Positions 1 through 6,866 are shown, counted from the stretch's first letter. The stretch is DNA of 10,878 nucleotides from Bacteroidales bacterium (GCA_021106655.1 JAIOTT010000367.1:1-10878); one strand, 5' to 3'. The notes: generated from the letters alone by a model not told the origin. Translations and numbers: made by a program.

Positions 1-73
1 AAAATAAGAAGAATTATGTTATTTTGCAGGGTTAAAATAAAATTGAAAGGCCAAAAAATTTGGTGATGAAAAG
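1..73 (+). pseudogene. Decayed upstream part of the phosphoglycerate mutase coding sequence
   Basis: This stretch continues the homology of the downstream phosphoglycerate mutase, but not in one open frame. From 50 the frame that enters the gene reads A-K-K-F-G-D-E-K, as expected just before the WRR motif, yet it meets TGA at 44-46. In another frame, 24-47 reads L-Q-G-stop-N-K-I-E, matching the family segment LQGLNKAE with TAA (33-35) where a Leu codon TTA would stand. Joining the two needs a one-base shift near 48-50. Further upstream, scraps resembling the R-H-Y-G motif are spread over more than one frame. One nonsense change plus at least one indel suggests real decay, although poor sequence at a contig end cannot be excluded. 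The catalytic N-terminus (RHG motif) lies outside the window. Confidence 0.6.
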
Positions 74-490
74 GTGTTGTTATGGAGAAGAAGCTTTAAC
101 ATACCCCCTGAACCTTTGGCTGATGATGATCCCAGGCATCCACAATTTGATCCACGCTACCAGGGACTCGAAAAAGAAGCCACTCCTGGAACTGAAGCCC
201 TGATTGATGTAGTAAAAAGGATAGTCCCTTATTGGGAAAATGAAATCTCTGTAGCACTAAAAAAACACAAAGAAGTGTTAGTTGCAGCTCACGGAAACAG
301 CTTAAGAGCTTTGGTGAAATATCTTAAAGATATGCCTGAAGATGAAGTTATCAGCTTCAATATACCAACTGGTATTCCTTATGTTTTTGAGTTCGATGAA
401 AACATGAATTTGATAAAGGATAATTTCATTGGTGATGCAGAAGAAATTAAGAAACTAATGCAGAAAGTTGCGGATCAGACGAAAGGATAG
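74..490 (+). CDS. gpmA: 2,3-bisphosphoglycerate-dependent phosphoglycerate mutase, C-terminal part only
   Basis: The full enzyme interconverts 3- and 2-phosphoglycerate in glycolysis and gluconeogenesis, in the cytosol, through a phosphohistidine. This 138-residue frame covers roughly the last 55-60 percent of a normal protein of about 230-250 residues. Recognisable family segments are WRRSF with IPPEPL near the start, the AAHGNSLRALVKYL motif (residues about 92-105) holding the second catalytic His, and the NIPTGIPYVFEFDEN segment near the C-terminus. The N-terminal RHG motif with the phosphorylated His is missing, so this frame alone cannot be an active mutase. The GTG at 74 is only the first possible start in the frame; the homology runs upstream past it through stops. 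Family assignment is firm. Whether this is a pseudogene or a sequence error at the window edge is open. Confidence 0.8.
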   Translation: MLLWRRSFNIPPEPLADDDPRHPQFDPRYQGLEKEATPGTEALIDVVKRIVPYWENEISVALKKHKEVLVAAHGNSLRALVKYLKDMPEDEVISFNIPTGIPYVFEFDENMNLIKDNFIGDAEEIKKLMQKVADQTKG

Positions 491-504
491 ATAGCATAGA
501 GCCT

Positions 505-514
505 CACGGCCGTG
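505..514. repeat. Perfect 10-bp palindrome in the gap after the mutase
   Basis: CACGGCCGTG is its own reverse complement and is much more GC-rich than its surroundings. No T tract follows on either strand, so it is not a standard intrinsic terminator. It could be a protein-binding site or the remnant of a dispersed repeat; nothing here decides. Confidence 0.35.
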
Positions 515-536
515 TGTCTGTAAGTAGAAAAAAAAG

Positions 537-568
537 ACATACAGGTGTACAGATATATAGATATACAG
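537..568. repeat. Four degenerate 8-nt tandem words upstream of the lipoprotein
   Basis: Four consecutive 8-nt words are visible: ACATACAG (537-544), GTGTACAG (545-552), ATATATAG (553-560) and ATATACAG (561-568). They share the ending AG and most inner positions. The stretch sits between the mutase stop and the lipoprotein start. It can be read through from a GTG at 514, but such a product would put a hydrophilic stretch before the signal peptide, so I treat it as non-coding. Confidence 0.55.
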
Positions 569-591
569 AAATTAAGAAAAAAACAACATTT

Positions 592-1206
592 ATGATTAAG
601 ACAAAACCCATTTTAATATTTACATTTCTATCAATTTTGATAGGCATAAGCGGATGCAAAATTCTTGAAGGATCAGAAACTTCAAACCAGAAACAAGAAG
701 TTAAAATGGACTGCTATGCAGCTGATTTTAAAACAACAACAGACTACTTCAGAGCAACTACTTCAGCGACTGATACTGATGAGACCCTTGCTAAAGACAA
801 AGCACTGCTTTATTCTAAAAAAGCTGTTGTTTCTGCAATCAGTTCTGTTGTACAGTCGGCTACTTCAAGGTTTATTGATCAGTCGGTCATGGGAAAAAAA
901 CAAAATTTTAAAGAGATCTTTATCCCTAAAATTAATGCTAAGATAAAAGAAGTTTTAACCCAGGAACTTACAGATTATACCATTATTTGTAAAGAATCTA
1001 CTCAGTTGAAAAGTGGCAATTACAAGGCTGATATTGCAATAGAAGTAAGCAAAAGAGCTATAGTAGATAAAATGAATTCTAAACTGTCTTCTGGCGGAAC
1101 TTATAGTGAGCTTTTCGATGCAGTGAAATTTGAGCAGCTCTTTAATGAGGAATTACAAAAAGTTGTTGACAGGCAAAAAAGCCTGGAAGAAAATAGCATA
1201 AAATAA
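592..1206 (+). CDS. LPP20-like lipoprotein of unknown function
   Basis: A 204-residue predicted lipoprotein. The ATG at 592 was chosen because it places a lysine-containing n-region and a hydrophobic stretch before the lipobox I-S-G-C, with the lipidated Cys at residue 22. An upstream GTG (514) would bury this signal. The mature part has the pattern seen in LPP20-type lipoproteins: an F-R-A-T stretch, then a helix rich in K/A (DETLAKDKALLYSKKAVV), a middle segment with F-K-E-I-F, and a late 'Y-K-A-D-I-A-I-E-V' strand followed by a helical C-terminal tail. Likely anchored in the outer membrane, facing the periplasm; its function is unknown. It is convergent with the adenine deaminase gene, with 32 bp between the stops and no clear terminator hairpin. 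Family placement rests on pattern memory and is moderately sure; lipoprotein status is well supported. Confidence 0.78.
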   Translation: MIKTKPILIFTFLSILIGISGCKILEGSETSNQKQEVKMDCYAADFKTTTDYFRATTSATDTDETLAKDKALLYSKKAVVSAISSVVQSATSRFIDQSVMGKKQNFKEIFIPKINAKIKEVLTQELTDYTIICKESTQLKSGNYKADIAIEVSKRAIVDKMNSKLSSGGTYSELFDAVKFEQLFNEELQKVVDRQKSLEENSIK

Positions 1207-1238
1207 AATTCAAAGACAGGAAGTAAGTTTTAAGTTTT

Positions 1239-2870
1239 TTATACTGCTGTAAACTCAAACTTATTACCGTCAAATAATCCCTTATCACTTAGCTTTAGTG
1301 CAGGTATCACCAGAAGGGCCATAAATGATAAAGTCATGTAGGGTGCAGATAATTTGCTTCCCATCTCTTTAATTTTTTTATCAAGCATATCATATTTACC
1401 GGCAACTTCAAAACCATTATCAGCCGACATTAAGCCTGCAACAGCAAGTGGTAAAACTGAATTATATTCTCCATTAACCACGGAAACACCACCTTTGGTT
1501 TCAATTAAAAGATTAACAGCTTTAACAATTTCTTCATCTGATGTTCCAACTGCAATGATATTATGACTGTCATGAGCCACTGTAGATGCCATGGCACCTT
1601 GTTTCAAATTAAAATTATTTATGAATCCTATAGCGGGAGGAGCTGCTTCATATCTGTTCATTACTACCAATTTCAGGATATCATTTTGGATGTCGCTCAC
1701 AATATTTCCATTCTCTACCATTGGTTTGACAGAAATTGATTCTGTAATCAACTGTCCATCAAAAGCTTTAATTACTTTTATTGAATCATCAGTGGGTGCT
1801 ATTTTAATCTCTTCAACTGAAATTTTGGTTGCCTTAAAATTGTTTGGTGTTGATTCATTAATATGAGGAATAAGACTCTTTCCATCTTCAGCCACTTTAA
1901 CTCCATCAATATAAGTTTCAAGTATATTCAGGTCAGCCAGGTTATCAAGCACAATAAAATCAGCATTGTCTCCCTGCTGTAATAATCCTACATCCAGTCC
2001 ATAGTGCATCACAGGGTTATAGATACATGTCCTCAAAACTTTAACAGGATCATAGCCCATTGCGATTGCTCTTTTTACCAATAGATTGATATGTCCATCT
2101 ACCAGGTCGTTAGGGTGTTTATCGTCAGAACAAAACATAATTTGATCAGAATGATTGTCCAATAATTCTATCAATGCATCAAAATTTTTGGCAGCACTTC
2201 CTTCTCTAATAAGAATTTTCATACCATAAGAAATCTTGTCAAGCGCTTCTTCTATCGTAAAACACTCATGATCAGTAGAAATACCTGCTTCAATATATCT
2301 TTTGGCATCATCGCCTTTTAATCCGGGAGCATGGCCATCAATCACCTTATTATATTTTTTTGCGACATCTAATTTCTTTTTCACCTCCTCATCACCAAAT
2401 AAAACACCGGGGAAGTTCATCATTTCAGACAGGTATTTTATTTTATTCATTTTCAGTAACTCTTCAACTTCTTCAGGCCCCAAACTTGCTCCTGAAGTTT
2501 CAAAGGGTGTTGCCGGAACACAGGATGGAGCACCAAAGTAAAATTTAAAGGGAACTTTGTCACCATTATTGATCATGAACTTCACACCATCAATACCCAG
2601 TACATTTGCTATTTCATGAGGATCAGAAACTGTTGCAACAGTGCCATGAATTACTGCCAGACGGGCAAACTCAGATGGTAACAACATCGAGCTTTCAATA
2701 TGTACATGGGCATCAATAAAGCCGGGGGCAATGTATTTTGTGCTACCGGTTTGTTCTTTTTTAAGGCTAATTATCTTATTGCCTTCAACTGTTATTGTTC
2801 CCTGAAAGATCTCCTTATTGACAATATCAACGATATTGCCGGAAACGGTGTAGGACTTCTGATTGTTCAT
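1239..2870 (-). CDS. ade: Adenine deaminase
   Basis: Deaminates adenine to hypoxanthine and ammonia in purine salvage (EC 3.5.4.2); a cytosolic, metal-dependent amidohydrolase. The 543 residues fit the usual family size. Visible motifs in order: HVH metal ligands at residues 55-57 within GFIDAHVHIESS; SDPHE (82-86); EMMN (149-152); DGHAPG (178-183); a second His in STDHE (199-202); CSDDKHP (247-253) with the catalytic Asp pair; and the C-terminal adenine deaminase domain with AHDSHN and GTSDEE at about 430-445. No key motif is missing. The ATG at 2870 follows an A-rich stretch without Shine-Dalgarno, as is usual in Bacteroidota. The TPR gene lies 106 bp upstream on the same strand, so co-transcription is possible, but a repeat fills the gap and the functions show no obvious link. 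Confidence 0.96.
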   Translation of the reverse strand: MNNQKSYTVSGNIVDIVNKEIFQGTITVEGNKIISLKKEQTGSTKYIAPGFIDAHVHIESSMLLPSEFARLAVIHGTVATVSDPHEIANVLGIDGVKFMINNGDKVPFKFYFGAPSCVPATPFETSGASLGPEEVEELLKMNKIKYLSEMMNFPGVLFGDEEVKKKLDVAKKYNKVIDGHAPGLKGDDAKRYIEAGISTDHECFTIEEALDKISYGMKILIREGSAAKNFDALIELLDNHSDQIMFCSDDKHPNDLVDGHINLLVKRAIAMGYDPVKVLRTCIYNPVMHYGLDVGLLQQGDNADFIVLDNLADLNILETYIDGVKVAEDGKSLIPHINESTPNNFKATKISVEEIKIAPTDDSIKVIKAFDGQLITESISVKPMVENGNIVSDIQNDILKLVVMNRYEAAPPAIGFINNFNLKQGAMASTVAHDSHNIIAVGTSDEEIVKAVNLLIETKGGVSVVNGEYNSVLPLAVAGLMSADNGFEVAGKYDMLDKKIKEMGSKLSAPYMTLSFMALLVIPALKLSDKGLFDGNKFEFTAV

Positions 2871-2898
2871 ATTTTATTTTTTTTTGTAGCCTGTTTTT

Positions 2899-2953
2899 CT
2901 CTGCCACAAACAGAGGAATTTCTTATCTGTGTTAATCAGTGTAATCTGTGGCT
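2899..2953. repeat. Intergenic word repeat bracketed by GCCACA/TGTGGC
   Basis: In the gap between the TPR gene and ade, three degenerate words lie in tandem: ATCTGTGTTA (2925-2934), ATCAGTGTA (2935-2943) and ATCTGTGGC (2944-2952). The block is bracketed by an inverted pair, GCCACA (2903-2908) and TGTGGC (2947-2952). Inside the left part, CTCTG (2899-2903) and CAGAG (2911-2915) can form a small hairpin. Repeats with this wording are, from memory, scattered in many Bacteroidota intergenic regions. The 9-mer TGTGGCTAT here (2947-2955) recurs in the gap at 5371-5379. Confidence 0.6.
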
Positions 2954-2976
2954 ATTTTTTATTCGCGAATTAACGG

Positions 2977-5211
2977 CTATTCTTCAAGTTTATATTGTAA
3001 ATAATCGATCATTAACGGAACATCATTTTCATCAACACCATTTTTCAGCAAATATTTTTCATCATCTTTAAAACCATTCATAAAGTGTTCGAAGGTATTA
3101 TCTTTCTGTTGAATGCTTTTTACGTAATTCTCAATTGCTGCTTCTTTATTCCCCATGCACCATTCAAGGTGTCCCATATTCATAAAATCATATTTATTTG
3201 CTTCCTTACCTATCAATTTATTTAAATAATTTTGTGCAACGTCAAGTTTACCCAGAATAAAAGAGCACCATGCCAAAGGCCTTAATACTTTTATATTTGA
3301 TGGATCTTGTAGTTCTACTTTATAATAATAGTTGAGGGCATCTTCATAATTCTCAAGATCAAGATAACAATGCCCGATAGAGACCTGTATAAAAATATTT
3401 TCAGGAGCAAGTTTTTCAGCTTCCTTGTAATACTTAATAGCGTTTCCAGTATCCTTGAGTTTTCTATAGCTAAGTGCTATTTTTTGAAGTAACCACAGTC
3501 TGTTGGTATCAAACAATTCAGCTTTAATGTAGAAATCTAATGCCTCCTTAATATTTCCAAGTCTTTGATTACAATATGCAATTTTTTCAAAAACTTCATA
3601 AGTGTTATCTCCTTCATTATTGAGTCGGATATAGATTGCCCGGGCTTCTTCAAAGAAATCTCTTTCAAAATAACATTGTGCAATGTTCCACAATATCTTT
3701 TTATCATTTATAACAGCACTAAAAAACCATGTTTCATGAATTTTAAGGTCTTTACTGAAGATATCATCAAATTCATTTTTCAGAGGATACAGTTTATAAA
3801 ACCTGTATAAGTCCTGAATATACTGGGTAAATATTTTGTTATTCTTTTCAGATGCGTTAAGAATATTCTCTTCTTCAGCAATCTCTTTCATAGCTTCGAG
3901 TTCAGCATTAAAAAGTTCCATCATCATTGCTTTTTGAGCTTCAGGCATTTGCCTGACATTCAAACAAAAAGAGTATTTATCAGAATTACAGAGAAAGGCA
4001 GATTTATCAATTCCCTCAATAAACTGGCCTGAATCTATATTGGCAGTTTGTCCTTCAAGCGACTGTTTTACTGTTTCTTCATCCTCATGAAATGGTTTAA
4101 ACCAATTAGCCATTTCATTAAAAAAGTTAAAATGTTTGAGCATTGCAAAAGCGCTCAGGAAGACATCAGAACCCTCCATTTGAAGTCTGGAAAATTCTTC
4201 CAGTTTATCGTAAATACCCGGTGAATCCTCAAAAAACTTTTCCCACTCAGGATTTTTATCTTCAGAAAAGTCCTTTGATAAAATATTGTCAAGGTCCAGT
4301 TTGTCTTTTAATTTTGGAGTGATCTTAATGACTTCCGGAACGATTTCTTCGGTGAATTTTTTAGTTATTTTCTCCGTTTCCCTTGATTTAACGAACTGAA
4401 TAATCACAGTTTCTATATCGTTTGAAATTTGTTCATTATCTGCATAGAGGCTTAGCTTTTTAGTAATCTTAGGATAATACTGTAAACGCTCATCATAAAT
4501 TGATAATCCATATAACAATCCCACAAGTGCACGCTGTCGAACCTGATCCTCACCATGCTCATAAAACTCAAGCAAGAGTTCAATTTTGGCAATATCAAAA
4601 CATCTCTGCAGGCTAAGAGTAAGAGCACTGACAAAAATGCATTTTTCATACCACGGAAAATCCAGTTTAATAATACCCCGGACCAATACTATATTTCCTT
4701 CATCGAATTTATCAGCAAGCCATATCCTGTTAAATACGTTAAGCAGAAGATTTTGGCGGGAATTTGTATCGCTCTCATTATGTGTTTCAGAAGATATTAC
4801 TGTATCCTTGAGCATTTCAGCAAGCTCCTGATTAAATGCCAGATTATCAATGATTTTTGAAGCTTCATCTTTAGTCAGCCGGATTTCTTTCTCAAGCTTA
4901 TGCTTTAATCTATAGGTATGATAGCCTGTGGTATTTGTAAAAATCTTTTGAATAACAAGATCAGATAGCTCAAGTATGGAAACAAGTAAACGATTATAAA
5001 TTGTCTGGCGTTGAGGGTCTTCAGTACCCATGGCTGAATATTTTATGATATTCGCATAGGTCTCATTGTGTTTCTCCCATTGTCGTTTGTAATCACCGAA
5101 TTCTGAAAGATCAATCAATTGCTTTAAAATATCAAGAGCAGATTTTATTTGCTTTTCATTTATATGATCACAAATTCGCTTGTGTTTATTTTTTAATTCT
5201 GTAACATTCAT
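2977..5211 (-). CDS. Large TPR-repeat protein with an unrecognised N-terminal region
   Basis: A 744-residue protein with no signal peptide or membrane segment, so probably cytoplasmic. The C-terminal third carries about six tetratricopeptide repeats (roughly 505-535, 538-571, 572-605, 606-639, 640-673, 674-706). Typical signatures are A-I-K-Y-Y-K-E-A-E-K-L-A-P at about 591-603 and E-D-A-L-N-Y-Y-Y-K at 623-631. TPRs build superhelical protein-binding scaffolds. The first 500 residues look helical, rich in charged residues, and match no family I recognise; a HEAT-like helix array is possible around 155-275. The ATG at 5211 has no Shine-Dalgarno. It is divergent from the Cache lipoprotein across a 406-bp repeat-rich gap and upstream of ade on the same strand. 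The TPR call is sure; role and partners are unknown. Confidence 0.9.
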   Translation of the reverse strand: MNVTELKNKHKRICDHINEKQIKSALDILKQLIDLSEFGDYKRQWEKHNETYANIIKYSAMGTEDPQRQTIYNRLLVSILELSDLVIQKIFTNTTGYHTYRLKHKLEKEIRLTKDEASKIIDNLAFNQELAEMLKDTVISSETHNESDTNSRQNLLLNVFNRIWLADKFDEGNIVLVRGIIKLDFPWYEKCIFVSALTLSLQRCFDIAKIELLLEFYEHGEDQVRQRALVGLLYGLSIYDERLQYYPKITKKLSLYADNEQISNDIETVIIQFVKSRETEKITKKFTEEIVPEVIKITPKLKDKLDLDNILSKDFSEDKNPEWEKFFEDSPGIYDKLEEFSRLQMEGSDVFLSAFAMLKHFNFFNEMANWFKPFHEDEETVKQSLEGQTANIDSGQFIEGIDKSAFLCNSDKYSFCLNVRQMPEAQKAMMMELFNAELEAMKEIAEEENILNASEKNNKIFTQYIQDLYRFYKLYPLKNEFDDIFSKDLKIHETWFFSAVINDKKILWNIAQCYFERDFFEEARAIYIRLNNEGDNTYEVFEKIAYCNQRLGNIKEALDFYIKAELFDTNRLWLLQKIALSYRKLKDTGNAIKYYKEAEKLAPENIFIQVSIGHCYLDLENYEDALNYYYKVELQDPSNIKVLRPLAWCSFILGKLDVAQNYLNKLIGKEANKYDFMNMGHLEWCMGNKEAAIENYVKSIQQKDNTFEHFMNGFKDDEKYLLKNGVDENDVPLMIDYLQYKLEE

Positions 5212-5234
5212 ATAATTAAATTTGGAAAAAAGGA

Positions 5235-5274
5235 CTAAACCCCCTTATACCTTAAACCTTTTACCTAAACACCT
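5235..5274 (-). repeat. AGGTNNA tandem word array near the TPR start
   Basis: Read on the minus strand, words starting with AGG follow each other every 7-8 nt: AGGTGTTT (5274-5267), AGGTAAA (5266-5260), AGGTTTA (5259-5253), AGGTATA (5252-5246), then AGGGG and GTTTAG. The array ends about 25 bp before the TPR start codon, in its likely 5' leader or promoter. The AGG core resembles a Shine-Dalgarno, but it is too far from the ATG and too repetitive for that. Confidence 0.55.
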
Positions 5275-5340
5275 CTCTCATCAAATATCAGGCCTAAAAT
5301 ACCTATGTAAATTAGAGTATTTCTTTAATAAATATGTCTT

Positions 5341-5425
5341 TCTTTGTGATTCTTCGTGACTTTGAGACTTTGTGGCTATCTTTTCTTTTGCCAGTAAAGC
5401 ACTAAGACACTAAGTTTCACGAAAA
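5341..5425. repeat. Imperfect inverted pair of word-repeat phrases
   Basis: The left arm (5341-5377) is built of words such as CTTTGTGA, CTTCGTGA, CTTTGAGA and CTTTGTGGC. The right arm (5390-5425) holds GCCAGTAAAG, CACTAAG, ACACTAAG and TTTCACGAA. The reverse complement of the left arm aligns with the right arm with several mismatches and a one-base gap, giving an imperfect hairpin around a T-rich 12-nt centre. Words of this type are familiar from Bacteroidota intergenic DNA. Confidence 0.55.
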
Positions 5426-5517
5426 GTATAAAATTATGAATGATAAAGATAATAAAAAAAAGGCTAAGGCTGAGACTACCGTTTATATCTATTTTTTTGT
5501 ATTATTGCTGAAAGAAA

Positions 5518-5596
5518 GTGACTAAAATTACGAGTGACTAAAGTGACTAAAAAATCAATTTTAGTCATTTGAAATTCTAGCTCATTTTAGTCATTT
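5518..5596. repeat. GTGACTAAA array with inverted TTTAGTCA partners and a 12-bp hairpin
   Basis: GTGACTAAA occurs at 5518-5526, 5534-5542 and 5543-5551, the last two directly abutting. The opposite orientation follows as TTTTAGTCATTT at 5559-5570 and again, identical, at 5585-5596. The segment 5541-5552 pairs with 5559-5570 over 12 bp with one G-T wobble and a 6-nt loop. The last copy ends 21 bp before the Cache lipoprotein start. It could be an operator, a leader hairpin or a mobile-repeat remnant; the sequence alone does not decide. Confidence 0.65.
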
Positions 5597-5617
5597 ACAA
5601 GTAATAACCAAGTCATT

Positions 5618-6589
5618 ATGAAAACAACATCATCAATTAGCAAAATCCTAATAGCACTGGCAGTCCTCCTCTCCGCCTGTACCAAGGAAGAATACATCCA
5701 TAATTACGACAAAGTTTCTCAATATGAACTTGATAAAGCAATAGTACAGATCAACACCACCAATGTAGCTACTGGTTTCGAAACCGTTTTCTCTGACATG
5801 ATACCTGACAGTGCATCCCGAGCGCAATTTTGTCAGGCATTTGTCATGCCTGTTCGTTTTTTTAATGATGACGCTGGTTACTTTTTTATCGAATCATATA
5901 ATGCATGGATGATAATAGATGCAGCCAAACCGGAATTAACCGGACAGTATCGATACGATGTACAGGATGCAAATGGGAAATTTTATGTTCGGGAGATGGT
6001 ATCAACCATTAAATATATTGGTTATGGTTTTGTTGAGTACTTTTTCGAGAACCCCGTTACCAACAATATTGAAAGAAAACTAAGTTTTGTTAAAAGCATT
6101 CCAGCTGCAGAGTTTTTCATAGGAGCAGGCTTTTATGAGGATCAATCTGAAAAGTATTATGAGCAAGCTGATGCTAACAAAAAAATAGTAATTGAATCAA
6201 CACGCACAGCGGCTGAAGGAATAGCCGGCGTATTTGAAAACTATTACACTGACACGCTTGATAGAGTTGAGTTTTGCAGGAAGTTTATTGATCACATACG
6301 TTTCTTTGATAATCAGTCGGGTTATTTTTTCATTTATGATTTTGAGTGCGTTAATGTAGCCCATGGCATACAAAAGAATCTTCAGGGACAAGACCTTTAT
6401 GATTACCAGGACTCCCACGGCAATTATGTTATTCGTGATCTGTTGGATGTTACCAAAAACCATGGTGAAGGATATTATGAATACTACTGGAACAACCCCG
6501 TCACCAGCCAGGAAGAAACCAAATTAGCATGGGTGATTAAGATCCCGGGTATAGATTATTTTATTGGGTCGGGGATTTACCTCGACTAA
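5618..6589 (+). CDS. Lipoprotein with two tandem Cache-type (sCache_2-like) sensor domains
   Basis: A 323-residue predicted lipoprotein: signal peptide with lipobox L-S-A-C, lipidated Cys at 21. The rest is two related domains, about 38-175 and 178-323. Both show R-F-F-(2-4)-G-Y-F-F-I, then G-Q, D-x-x-G, E-Y-(Y/F), N-P-V-T, a K/W strand and F-I-G-(A/S)-G-(F/I)-Y, the pattern of small-ligand-binding Cache_2 domains. The second domain keeps the H-G...L-Q-G-Q-D-L segment typical of the ligand pocket. The first has D-A...L-T-G-Q in its place, so binding may differ. Unlike classical Cache proteins there is no transmembrane helix or kinase, methyl-accepting or cyclase output; the protein ends with the second domain. 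It may bind a ligand in the periplasm and pass it to an unseen partner. No two-component gene is next to it. The ATG at 5618 is the natural start. Confidence 0.85.
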   Translation: MKTTSSISKILIALAVLLSACTKEEYIHNYDKVSQYELDKAIVQINTTNVATGFETVFSDMIPDSASRAQFCQAFVMPVRFFNDDAGYFFIESYNAWMIIDAAKPELTGQYRYDVQDANGKFYVREMVSTIKYIGYGFVEYFFENPVTNNIERKLSFVKSIPAAEFFIGAGFYEDQSEKYYEQADANKKIVIESTRTAAEGIAGVFENYYTDTLDRVEFCRKFIDHIRFFDNQSGYFFIYDFECVNVAHGIQKNLQGQDLYDYQDSHGNYVIRDLLDVTKNHGEGYYEYYWNNPVTSQEETKLAWVIKIPGIDYFIGSGIYLD

Positions 6590-6624
6590 TTTGAAAATGT
6601 GCCAATTTGAAAATTTAAAAATGA
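6589..6624. repeat. AATTTGAAAAT word repeat
   Basis: The phrase ATTTGAAAATGTGCC is followed by AATTTGAAAATTTAAAAATG, that is, variants of AATTTGAAAAT in tandem. It starts at the stop codon of the Cache gene. A variant vocabulary (TTCGAAAATATGC, TGCTAATATG) returns at 6755-6800. Confidence 0.5.
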
Positions 6625-6630
6625 GAAGAA

Positions 6631-6690
6631 GGTTGCGGGTTACGAGTCACGAGTTGCGGGTTGCGGGTCACGAGTTGCAAGTTGCAGGTT
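6631..6690. repeat. GTTGCGGG/GTCACGAG word repeat
   Basis: An approximately 60-bp block of 6-8-nt words: GGTTGCG, GGTTACGA, GTCACGA, GTTGCG, GGTTGCG, GGTCACGA, GTTGCAA, GTTGCAG. The 12-mer GTCACGAGTTGC is present exactly at 6646-6657 and 6667-6678. It is more GC-rich than the DNA around it. The same vocabulary returns at 8071-8098 on the other side of the ATPase gene. Confidence 0.65.
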
Positions 6691-6700
6691 AAAGAACGTA

Positions 6701-6749
6701 ATTCATAATCCATAATTATCTCATATCTTGTGTCTCATAATCTCATGCC
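6701..6749. repeat. CATAATC/TCTCAT word repeat
   Basis: Words such as TTCATAATC, CATAATTATC, TCATATCTTG, TCTCATAATC and TCTCATGCC follow one another. The pattern is degenerate and AT-rich, so it is weaker than the neighbouring blocks. Confidence 0.4.
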
Positions 6750-6754
6750 TTGAT

Positions 6755-6800
6755 AATTCGAAAATATGCTAATGTGATAATATGTTGATGTGCTAATATG
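6755..6800. repeat. TGATAATATG/TGCTAATATG word repeat
   Basis: Words of the type ATATGCTAATG, TGATAATATG, TTGATGTG and CTAATATG follow in loose tandem. Similar wording starts the gap at 6589, so the same family may flank the other blocks. Confidence 0.45.
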
Positions 6801-6866
6801 ATTATGGTAAAACAGACAAGAACTTGAGAATATCTTGATTATAATCTAAAATAATTATAATATTTC

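Larger units (their letters stand above)
5212..5617. other. Divergent 406-bp intergenic region filled with three kinds of word repeat
   Basis: No convincing gene lies here. The region separates the divergent TPR and Cache genes, so it should hold both promoters, but I see no clean TAnnTTTG box with a good -33 partner. From left to right it holds an AGGTNNA word array read on the minus strand (5235-5274), an imperfect inverted pair of TTTGTGA/CACTAAG phrases (5341-5425), a stretch of A-rich plain sequence (about 5426-5515), and a GTGACTAAA array with inverted partners (5518-5596). Confidence 0.6.

Noticed and set aside
505..514. CACGGCCGTG as an intrinsic terminator of the mutase
   Set aside because: Too short, with no loop unless pairs open, and no T tract on either side.
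514..591. Upstream GTG start extending the lipoprotein by 26 residues
   Set aside because: It would place a basic hydrophilic stretch encoded by a word repeat before a complete lipoprotein signal peptide that starts at the ATG at 592.
1207..1238. Bidirectional terminator between the convergent lipoprotein and ade genes
   Set aside because: The 32-bp gap has a T-rich run but no stem of useful length could be found.
2700..3071. Plus-strand frame of 123 codons spanning the ade-TPR gap
   Set aside because: It overlaps the 5' end of ade and the 3' end of the TPR gene antisense and reads through the intergenic repeat; no protein-like features.
5518..5596. CRISPR array
   Set aside because: Words are 9-12 nt, degenerate and in both orientations, without uniform spacers; no cas gene nearby.
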